Source: Bacteroidia bacterium (GTDB taxonomy: Bacteria; Bacteroidota; Bacteroidia; Bacteroidales; GCA-2748055). From it: a DNA stretch of 7,221 nt. The stretch lies in assembly GCA_004525825.1 (NCBI GenBank), contig SPBY01000133.1, positions 1 to 7,221 of the forward strand, written 5' to 3'. This document shows, piece after piece, positions 1 through 5,948 of the stretch. The notes under the pieces were generated by a model. It was not told the DNA's origin and did no database searches. It was given only the letters and a program-made list of their open reading frames with translations. Position 1 is the first letter of the stretch. Each line of letters begins with the position of its first letter. The position numbers were made by a program, and so were the translations under genes.

Positions 1-621
1 ATGAAAATAAGCAGCATCGTCCGGAATATTGGTCAGCGTGTAATCCACCTGGTAATAAAGACGAGTGGGTTTCACGTCAATGTTTTCTATGGTAATTTTG
101 CACTTCTTACCAAAGGGCATCTGCCAGTAACAGTTGAAGGCCCTGCCCGGATTCACACATACAGCCAGGGAATTGAGGTGGGCATATTCTCCCCAGCCCA
201 TGCCAAAGAAATCGCCCACCGGAACCTCTACCGAAGGCTCCTTCTCGCCATCCCAGTAAAAACGAAGAATATAAAAGCGCCAGTTCCCCGTAGGGGTCAG
301 CCAGATGTGCTGAATGCAGCCCGGACCCTCTATCTCCGCCATGGTAAAGGTCTCGCCGGGCTGAATGATTACATAGGGACTTACCTTATATCCCTGACCC
401 AGCTCCCTGGCCTCGTGGGAAGCAGCTCCTTCGCCCAGTTTCGCCATTCCGCCCTTTCCTTTTTCACCCGTGAAATTCTCCGGGGAGATGCTGCGGGTTT
501 GAGCATCGGAAGTCCTGTAAAGGTTTGAGAGATTGTTGTCCAGTCCGTCGAAGTTCTGTGCCTGCATTCCTGCATGCATGAATGCCAGGATGGTGAGGCA
601 AGCGAAAATAAGCTTTTTCAT
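1..621 (-). CDS. Secreted DUF2961 / GH172-family glycoside hydrolase (N-terminal part, C-terminus beyond left edge)
   Basis: The frame runs open from an ATG at 621 to the window edge, giving 207 visible residues. Residues 1-22 form a Sec signal peptide (Lys-Lys, a hydrophobic core, then a likely Ala-Gln cleavage site) with no lipobox cysteine, so export to the periplasm or beyond is inferred. The mature part carries the conserved DUF2961 blocks: SPENFTGEKGKGG (46-58), GPGCIQHIW (99-107), FYWDGEKEPSVEVPVGDFFG (121-140) and YWQMPF (165-170). DUF2961 is now GH172, whose characterised members cleave or rearrange furanosidic links such as alpha-D-fructofuranosides and D-arabinofuranosides. Members usually exceed 350 residues, so about half is missing, probably including the catalytic glutamates. 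The family call is firm; the substrate cannot be read. The start lies 4 nt after a minus-strand stop (626-628), a spacing typical of a second gene in an operon. Confidence 0.9.
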   Translation of the reverse strand, partial: MKKLIFACLTILAFMHAGMQAQNFDGLDNNLSNLYRTSDAQTRSISPENFTGEKGKGGMAKLGEGAASHEARELGQGYKVSPYVIIQPGETFTMAEIEGPGCIQHIWLTPTGNWRFYILRFYWDGEKEPSVEVPVGDFFGMGWGEYAHLNSLAVCVNPGRAFNCYWQMPFGKKCKITIENIDVKPTRLYYQVDYTLTNIPDDAAYFH

Positions 622-625
622 GAGT

Positions 626-880
626 CTAGTTTTTGGGTGGAATATACTGATCTAATGTAGCAATTATCTTCCCATCCTGCTCCGGAAGAAGTGTTTCATT
701 TACCGATTCCCTTTCCCTCACCAGAAATGTTTCCTTCTCCATTTTGTTCAGGAATGATGAATCGTTACATTCGTACCTATAAAGACCTGATCCCTGTGGA
801 ACCGCTAACTCAAGTTCTAAACCTGATTCCTTGCCATGAAACCCGATAAGCACCCTGGATTTGCCAAGAGTAACTACCAC
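626..880 (-). pseudogene. Possible 3' remnant of a minus-strand coding gene next to the GH172 gene
   Basis: The minus strand between the two divergent genes stays open and ends in TAG at 628-626, four bases before the GH172 ATG. Its last 70 or so residues read like real protein, for example GFHGKESGLELELAVPQGSG, then GLYRYECNDSSFLNKMEKE, and finally DGKIIATLDQYIPPKN. The codons are purine-rich on this strand, as in coding sequence. No plausible start exists: further upstream the frame runs antisense to the aldolase. I do not recognise a family. The upper boundary given here is a guess at where coding character ends. It may be the tail of a gene whose 5' part was lost when the plus-strand genes arrived, or simply a chance open frame in a divergent spacer. 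Confidence 0.3.
743..773 (+). promoter_or_regulatory. Candidate Bacteroidetes-type promoter for the aldolase gene
   Basis: TTTG at 743-746 is followed after 19 nt by TACATTCG at 766-773, one mismatch from the Bacteroidetes -7 consensus TAnnTTTG. The spacing matches the known -33/-7 arrangement. Transcription would start near 780, leaving a leader of about 55 nt to the ATG at 836 or about 105 nt to the alternative ATGs at 882/888. This is motif evidence only, and such motifs can occur by chance. Confidence 0.35.
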
Positions 881-1567
881 GATGTTGATGAGATCGATCA
901 AAAAAAAGAAAAACTTGAGCATAAGCGAAGACAGGTAATTGAGGGCGGACTGCGGCTGATGAAGGAGGGACTGGTGGTCCGTACCTGGGGAAATATAAGC
1001 CTCCGGGTCGATGACACTTATATGCTTATCACTCCCAGCGGCCGTAGCTATGAAGATCTTGAACCTGAGGATATTGTGCTGGTCAACTATCACAGCTCAG
1101 AATATAAGGGACCAGTAAAACCCTCCTCGGAAAAGGAGCTTCATTGCGAGATTTACCGGACACGAAAGAAGGTGCACGCTGTGATCCATACCCACCAGAT
1201 GAATGCCTCCACCGTAGCCACCGCCCACAGGGAAGTGCCCCCGATCCTGGACGACATGGCTCAGATTATCGGACCCAGTGTAAGGGTGGCGGATTATGCC
1301 CTTCCCTCCACCAGGAAGATTTCCAAAAACACTGTTAAGGCACTGAAGGGACGCAACGCTGCATTGATGGCCAACCATGGAGCAGTATGTGTGGGTCGTG
1401 ACCTGGATGAGGCCTTTGTGGTGTGTCAGGTACTGGAAAAGGCGTGCAGGGCTTTTATCGAAGCTGAATTCCTGGGTGGGGCCAAAAGCATTAACAAGTT
1501 CGAAGCCCACCTGATGCATCAGAAATACATTAAAAAATATTCCAGGCAGGTGGATAAGAACAAATAA
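836..1567 (+). CDS. Class II aldolase/adducin-family protein (FucA/AraD-like, zinc-dependent)
   Basis: The 243-residue protein matches the class II aldolase fold. The family core starts at about residue 30 (KRRQVIEGGLRLMKEGL), followed by the TWGNIS phosphate/substrate loop (50-55) and ITPSG (65-69). The putative zinc ligands are all present: Glu99 in KPSSE and His118/His120 in VIHTH, with His181 in MANHG, corresponding to Glu73, His92, His94 and His155 of E. coli FucA. No signal peptide is present, so it is cytosolic. Family members cleave or epimerise phosphorylated sugars (L-fuculose-1-P, L-ribulose-5-P) or act on related acids. Here the region of FucA Tyr113 reads LDDMAQIIG, so L-fuculose-1-phosphate activity should not be assumed. 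ATG836 is the first start after an in-frame stop at 824, but it adds some 25 charged residues not typical of the family and has no Shine-Dalgarno site. An A8 tract at 900-907 makes the start uncertain. The stop is clear, but coding character continues past it in the +1 frame. Confidence 0.88.
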   Translation: MKPDKHPGFAKSNYHDVDEIDQKKEKLEHKRRQVIEGGLRLMKEGLVVRTWGNISLRVDDTYMLITPSGRSYEDLEPEDIVLVNYHSSEYKGPVKPSSEKELHCEIYRTRKKVHAVIHTHQMNASTVATAHREVPPILDDMAQIIGPSVRVADYALPSTRKISKNTVKALKGRNAALMANHGAVCVGRDLDEAFVVCQVLEKACRAFIEAEFLGGAKSINKFEAHLMHQKYIKKYSRQVDKNK

Positions 1568-1649
1568 CGAAGCTCACGAGGAGGACCATCGGGAGGAACG
1601 TTTTTCATTTGCCAAAGGACTGAGGCACAAGAAAGCCATTTCATGGTAA
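1568..1649 (+). other. Coding-like tail after the aldolase stop, in the +1 frame
   Basis: Directly after the aldolase TAA, the next frame stays open to a TAA at 1647-1649 and reads NNEAHEEDHREERFSFAKG, then LRHKKAISW. Skipping one base in the AAATAA at 1562-1567 would join it to the aldolase and add about 27 residues. Base composition changes sharply at about 1650 from coding-like to AT-rich, which fits a gene end there. There is no start codon in this frame, so a separate gene is unlikely. It could be a frameshifted C-terminus, a relic, or chance. Confidence 0.3.
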
Positions 1650-1696
1650 ATTTTCCAAAAGAAAAATAGTCAAAATAGAATTTTCGTCACCGAATA

Positions 1697-1727
1697 TTAG
1701 GTTTTCACGGAACAATTATTAACTTTG
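1697..1727 (+). promoter_or_regulatory. Bacteroidetes-type promoter of the small membrane protein gene
   Basis: TAACTTTG at 1720-1727 matches the Bacteroidetes -7 consensus TAnnTTTG exactly. TTAG at 1697-1700, exactly 19 nt upstream, is one mismatch from the -33 element TTTG. The surrounding 1650-1740 stretch is AT-rich and non-coding. The predicted transcript would start near 1734, giving a leader of only about 16 nt that includes the AGGA at 1742-1745 ahead of the ATG at 1750. Confidence 0.6.
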
Positions 1728-1749
1728 GTCACATAATCTGTAGGAAACC

Positions 1750-2097
1750 ATGGTAAAAAAGTGCGCCAGCCATAACATTGGATTAAGGAAAATTTTCGCC
1801 GACGATGGCGGAATAATACTTCCACTGCTCTTTACTGTAGCCGTTATTACAGCCGGTATTTTCTTAAAGCTGAATATTTTACAATGGACCATTGTAAGCA
1901 TCCTGTCTCTGGCCCTTCTGACCATGGGAATGTACAGAAGTGCCGCCAACCTGCTTACCATTTATGACCAGTCTATCTCATTGGATCAAGGGATCAGGAT
2001 CAGAGCCATGGGGACTGTTTTAGTGGCATTCACCACTGGAATTTCCTTTTTTACCTACCTGATCATCTTTATGCCCAAGATTAATACCTTGTTATAG
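1750..2097 (+). CDS. Small three-helix membrane protein resembling diacylglycerol kinase DgkA but lacking its catalytic residues
   Basis: A 115-residue inner-membrane protein with a short basic N-terminus and hydrophobic segments at about 21-40, 43-61 and 87-109. Starting from GLR (11-13), it can be laid on E. coli DgkA without gaps (my own recalled alignment): Asp19 faces Glu28, a shared Ser-Ala pair sits at 64-65, and Arg83 and Met87-Gly88 coincide with DgkA Arg and Met-Gly. The DgkA catalytic positions Glu69, Asn72, Glu76, Lys94 and Asp95 are instead Gly60, Arg63, Asn67, Arg85 and Ala86, so kinase activity is not expected. Length and topology match the family (about 120 residues, three helices). 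ATG1750 is the only start, since an in-frame TAG lies at 1741; AGGA at 1742-1745 is a weak ribosome binding site. It has its own promoter and terminator, so it appears to be a single-gene unit. The CDS is likely real; the DgkA relation is an inference, and it could be an unrelated hypothetical membrane protein. Confidence 0.8.
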   Translation: MVKKCASHNIGLRKIFADDGGIILPLLFTVAVITAGIFLKLNILQWTIVSILSLALLTMGMYRSAANLLTIYDQSISLDQGIRIRAMGTVLVAFTTGISFFTYLIIFMPKINTLL

Positions 2098-2119
2098 CTA
2101 AAAGAACAAGGTCTTTTTC

Positions 2120-2156
2120 AAGAGGGTTCTGAACATTCAGGACCCTCTTTGTATTT
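2120..2156 (+). terminator. Hairpin terminator after the small membrane protein gene
   Basis: AAGAGGGTTCTGAA at 2120-2133 pairs with TTCAGGACCCTCTT at 2136-2149 through one G-T wobble, with a very tight loop around 2132-2137. The stem is followed by TGTATTTT, a loose T-rich tract on the plus strand. It starts 22 nt after the stop of the membrane protein gene. On the minus strand the sequence after the stem is not T-rich, so it is a weaker candidate for ending the GH2 transcript that converges on it. Confidence 0.7.
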
Positions 2157-2177
2157 TACACCCCTGCCACTGAGGTT

Positions 2178-5100
2178 TTAATTGCGAAGCGGTTTCAGGG
2201 TGAATGAAAACTCAAAATCTCCGGGAGTCACCCGGTAGGGATTCAATACCGAATTGGCTGTTCCTCCCACACCGGTGACCTGGTGATCGAGATTCAGGGT
2301 AACCACGTCCTCTTCATTCAGCTGGAAGGGATAGTGAGCCCGGTCCAGGTTGTCAGTGGTATATTTCTGTGCGCTGGCATGAAAGGTCGCGGGAGCAGAA
2401 ATATGAAGTCCGGTCCCCTCCCCGTTGGTCAGGCTGAACCAGTGCACATCGGTACGGTTCCCGTAATCCTGGGGGATAATGTAGGGAACATAGGCCTCCT
2501 CAACAGTAGTCTTGTAAATACCTGTTTTTGCCCCGGTTTTCCGGTCTGGATAGGTCTCAAAGGGACCTCTTCCAAACCACTCCATCTGCTGGAATTCGCC
2601 AGGCAGTTCCATTTGAAGACCCACTTTGGGGATCCACTTGGTTATATTACCCCATGAGGAGATCCTGGTGTCTACCTGGATTTTCCCGTTTCCGTAAATG
2701 GTATAGTCATAGAACACTTTGAATCCGGTGGTGTAGTTCATGGCATGAAGAGTGGCTTCCACATGCACTCGAGCTGCCTGCACGTCTGCACTGGCATCAA
2801 AATGATCCACCACCTGCTCCAGGCGATCCAGTCCGACGGAACGCCAGCCGTTGGCAGTCTCCCTTCCCATTCCTTCAGTCACATGCCCCATTTCGGTTCG
2901 CCAGAAATTCCAGGAATCCAGGTCATTGGCCAGCGGGGCCCTCCATACATTCAGAAAAGGCCCTTTGCGGAGGATCTCTTTGCCACCCAGAAGAATGGAA
3001 GACAGGATTCCCTCCTGTTTATCGAAAGTATAGACAAATCCGTCCCCTTTCACTTCCACCGATCCTTCATCTTCGGACAATACAAAGTTGGGATAGACAG
3101 GCTCCTCTTCGGGAGTATTTTTTTGTACAGGAAACTCAAACTGTTCCCAGGCCACCTCATGACCCCTGGGAGCCCAGGGCATATCCTTTCCTGTGGCGCA
3201 GCTAACCAACAGGTGACATAGCTTACCAGCAGGTAGTTCATCCATGTTATAGGGTATTGTTACCTCCTCTGCCCCCCCAGGAGCCAGGGCTAATTCAAAG
3301 GTTCCTTTTTGCTGCACCACCCCGTTGGCTGTCAGCTCCCATCTGAAATCAAGTTCCTCCAGGTTCCTGAAATGATGGCGGTTAGTGATCTTAATGCGCC
3401 CTTCCTCCAGCACCGTCGCGTCAAACTTCACCGGCTGAGGCGATTTCTTCAACTGCCATAGCTCGGGCTGTATGGTACGGTCGGGCCACACCACCCCGTA
3501 AGTCCGGCCAGGGATCCCAATGGAATAGTAAGTTCCTTCCTCCTCTGAGCTTTCAAAATCCAGCCAGAGCCGGGAGGAGCTCCTCAGGGACTCGTCGTTG
3601 TCTGCCAGCTTTTCTACTGACACCACCGAATCGAAGATCCGCACCCGGTCCAGGGTGGCGTTACACAGGTAACCCTGGTGACCATCCCTCAGCTCGGCAC
3701 TCTTCCCCAGGATCACCTGGTAGGGAGCATTGACAATGTTCCCCCAACACGGCTGCGTAGCCAGCAAGGTCCCATCCACATACAACTCCATCTTTGCCCC
3801 GTCATAGCTAGCCACCACATGGTGCCATCGCTGTTCCCAATCCTCGGGCAGTTCCCCGCTAATGGTAAGCTTCCTCCCTGTATTCAGGTAAAAATCCAGG
3901 TGATCCTCATCGGACTGGACGATCCCAAACTGGTAATCGCCCTTGGTCAGGTAGCTGGCAAAGCCGTTATACGCCTCCGGTTTTACATGAAAGGAGAGGG
4001 TCAGTTCTGTTCCACGAATATCGAGTAAGGGATCCCTGTATATCTCCAGCCAGTCGTCGTGACCGCTCAGGTAGAGTGCCTTTCCGTCTTCCCCGGGCAC
4101 CAGGTGTGCTTTATTGATAAATACGCATTTGATCCCCTGAGCAGATTCATCAGGAGTGCTTATTACCGGCATGGTAATCCCCGGACTCATCCAGTCCCAG
4201 ATGGCCCCTCCGGTCAAGCGGCGATATTTGTAGATCAGATCCCAGTATTCGTCCAATCCCCCGAGACTGTTCCCGGTAGCCGCAATATACTCGTCCATAA
4301 AAGAGGGTCTCGGATCGTCCGATTTCCCAAAACGCTGCTCCAGTATGTAGGGTTGCAGGTACCTGGGCCCCACCACATCCTCACATCGGATGGGATTAGT
4401 GAGAGGATCCTCGTCCCGGTTTCCACCGTACAACCAGGCGGGACGACTGGGATCGATCTCCTTCCCCCCGGCAATCAGTGCACATATATTGTCGCCCGGT
4501 CCGCTCTCGTTGCCAGCACTCCAGATCACCACCGACGGGTGGTTGCGGTCGCGGTAGACCATCTTACGCATGCGGTCGAGGTACTGTTCCCTCCACTCAG
4601 GCATTCCTGATAATTGCGTGTAAGCATGTGCCTCATCGCCGGTCTCGTCCACGATGTAGATACCCAGTTCATCTGCCAGCTCCAGGTACTCCACATTGGG
4701 CGGATAGTGGCTGGTTCTCACGCAGTTGATGTTGAACTGCTTCATCAGATGAAAATCCTTTCGAATGGTCTCCACATCCATTTTATGGCCCGTTTCGGGA
4801 TGCAACATGTGGCTGTTGACCCCATTGAACTTGATGGGAACACCATTTATACAGATGGCCTGATCAATCACCTCCACCTCCCGGAATCCCACCCGTGTAC
4901 TCAACACCTCCAGAACCTCAGCACCGGAGAGCAACTCCATGGTCAGGGTATAGAGATGGGGGTACTCCGCTGACCACAGATCGGGTTTGCTGATCTTCAT
5001 GGAGTGCTTCACGGCCAACTCTTCTCCCAGCTTCACAACTCCTGCAGGGACCACAGCCTTAGCCCCGCTTACCTCCCTACCCTGCTGATCAAAAAGGGTA

Positions 5101-5924
5101 AAACGGACTTCAGAGGAAGCAGCTTTCTTTTGCCCGTAGTTCTTCACCCAGGCAGTCACCACCAGGTCGGCGTCCTCATAAGAACCATCCAGGTCGGTGG
5201 TCACGTAAAAATCGCGGATGTGCTCCGTCGGTGTGGATATCAGGTAGACATTCCGGTAGATCCCCGACAGGCGCCAGGTATCCTGGTCTTCCAAATAGGC
5301 TCCATCACTATACCTCAACACCCTGACTCCAATGGTATTGTTTCCCTTTTTCAGAAAGGATGTAATGTTATATTCGGCGGGCTCCATGCCTCCCTGGTTG
5401 TAGCCCACCTCTTTTCCATTCACCCAGACGTAAGAGGCAGAATGGACCCCTTCGAAATGGAGAAAGACCTGCCCTTCCTTCCACTCCTCAGGAAGTTCAA
5501 AGCTGCGGAAGTAGGAACCGGTAGGATTGAAATCTTTGGGAACATGAGGTGGATCCAGGGGATGGGGCAGACCGATGTTTCTGAATAAGGGATAACCAAA
5601 GCCTTCCATTTGCCAGTTGGAGGGAACTTCTATGGATGCCCATTCACTCCTGTCAAAGCGAGGCTCATAGAATTCACCCGGTGCCACCCCAGGATTCTCT
5701 GCCCAGTGGAACTGCCACTCTCCATTCAGCGAAAGATGGAAAGGGGATGAAAGCCGCATCCCCTCCACTGCCTTTTCCATGGACGGATAAGGCATTAATG
5801 TAGCGTGGGGTGCTTCCTGATTGCGTTCAAATACACCGGGGTTTTCGTAATCGGGATGCAATTGGGCCTTCAAAAAACCAAAGCCAAAAAGCATCACAAC
5901 AGTCATGCAGGTAAGAGTCTTCAT
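2178..5924 (-). CDS. Secreted GH2 beta-galactosidase-like glycosidase with an inserted LamG/concanavalin-like domain
   Basis: The 1248-residue protein starts with a Sec signal peptide (about 1-20, Ala-Gln cleavage, no lipobox). In order it shows the GH2 sugar-binding jelly roll (about 45-230, with VLRYSDGAYLEDQDTWRLSG at 202-221), an Ig-like domain (about 235-348), the TIM barrel (about 350-580), a LamG/ConA-like module (about 595-775, with GKALYLSGHDDWLEI and WHHVVASYDGAKMELYVDG), a second Ig-like domain (about 815-935) and the LacZ small-chain domain (about 955-1243). The acid/base is Glu473 in SAGNES and the nucleophile is Glu545 in FMDEY; LacZ His357, His391, Glu416, His418, Tyr503 and Trp568 have counterparts (375, 406, 431, 433, 522, 576). 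LacZ His540 is Ala548, and Phe601, Asn604 and Trp999 are lost, so the substrate is probably not lactose but another exo-linked sugar in a polysaccharide. The usual LacZ length is about 1020; the LamG insert explains most of the excess. The gene lies 24 nt after the folate enzyme gene on the same strand and may be co-transcribed. Confidence 0.95.
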   Translation of the reverse strand: MKTLTCMTVVMLFGFGFLKAQLHPDYENPGVFERNQEAPHATLMPYPSMEKAVEGMRLSSPFHLSLNGEWQFHWAENPGVAPGEFYEPRFDRSEWASIEVPSNWQMEGFGYPLFRNIGLPHPLDPPHVPKDFNPTGSYFRSFELPEEWKEGQVFLHFEGVHSASYVWVNGKEVGYNQGGMEPAEYNITSFLKKGNNTIGVRVLRYSDGAYLEDQDTWRLSGIYRNVYLISTPTEHIRDFYVTTDLDGSYEDADLVVTAWVKNYGQKKAASSEVRFTLFDQQGREVSGAKAVVPAGVVKLGEELAVKHSMKISKPDLWSAEYPHLYTLTMELLSGAEVLEVLSTRVGFREVEVIDQAICINGVPIKFNGVNSHMLHPETGHKMDVETIRKDFHLMKQFNINCVRTSHYPPNVEYLELADELGIYIVDETGDEAHAYTQLSGMPEWREQYLDRMRKMVYRDRNHPSVVIWSAGNESGPGDNICALIAGGKEIDPSRPAWLYGGNRDEDPLTNPIRCEDVVGPRYLQPYILEQRFGKSDDPRPSFMDEYIAATGNSLGGLDEYWDLIYKYRRLTGGAIWDWMSPGITMPVISTPDESAQGIKCVFINKAHLVPGEDGKALYLSGHDDWLEIYRDPLLDIRGTELTLSFHVKPEAYNGFASYLTKGDYQFGIVQSDEDHLDFYLNTGRKLTISGELPEDWEQRWHHVVASYDGAKMELYVDGTLLATQPCWGNIVNAPYQVILGKSAELRDGHQGYLCNATLDRVRIFDSVVSVEKLADNDESLRSSSRLWLDFESSEEEGTYYSIGIPGRTYGVVWPDRTIQPELWQLKKSPQPVKFDATVLEEGRIKITNRHHFRNLEELDFRWELTANGVVQQKGTFELALAPGGAEEVTIPYNMDELPAGKLCHLLVSCATGKDMPWAPRGHEVAWEQFEFPVQKNTPEEEPVYPNFVLSEDEGSVEVKGDGFVYTFDKQEGILSSILLGGKEILRKGPFLNVWRAPLANDLDSWNFWRTEMGHVTEGMGRETANGWRSVGLDRLEQVVDHFDASADVQAARVHVEATLHAMNYTTGFKVFYDYTIYGNGKIQVDTRISSWGNITKWIPKVGLQMELPGEFQQMEWFGRGPFETYPDRKTGAKTGIYKTTVEEAYVPYIIPQDYGNRTDVHWFSLTNGEGTGLHISAPATFHASAQKYTTDNLDRAHYPFQLNEEDVVTLNLDHQVTGVGGTANSVLNPYRVTPGDFEFSFTLKPLRN

Positions 5925-5948
5925 AGGTCAGTTTTATAATAGGTTTAT

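Noticed and set aside
1..528. Plus-strand 175-residue open frame at the left edge
   Set aside because: It is antisense to the GH172 signature motifs, has no family-like sequence, and its ATG at base 1 is an accident of the window edge.
1578..1600. AGGAGG-like sequence after the aldolase that could be a ribosome binding site for a small gene
   Set aside because: No ATG, GTG or TTG opening a meaningful frame follows at a usable distance; it fits better as codons of the +1-frame tail (Glu-Glu).
2283..5588. Several plus-strand open frames of 60-190 residues inside the GH2 gene
   Set aside because: The minus-strand frame is continuous and matches GH2 domains throughout. The plus-strand frames overlap each other and show no recognisable domain.
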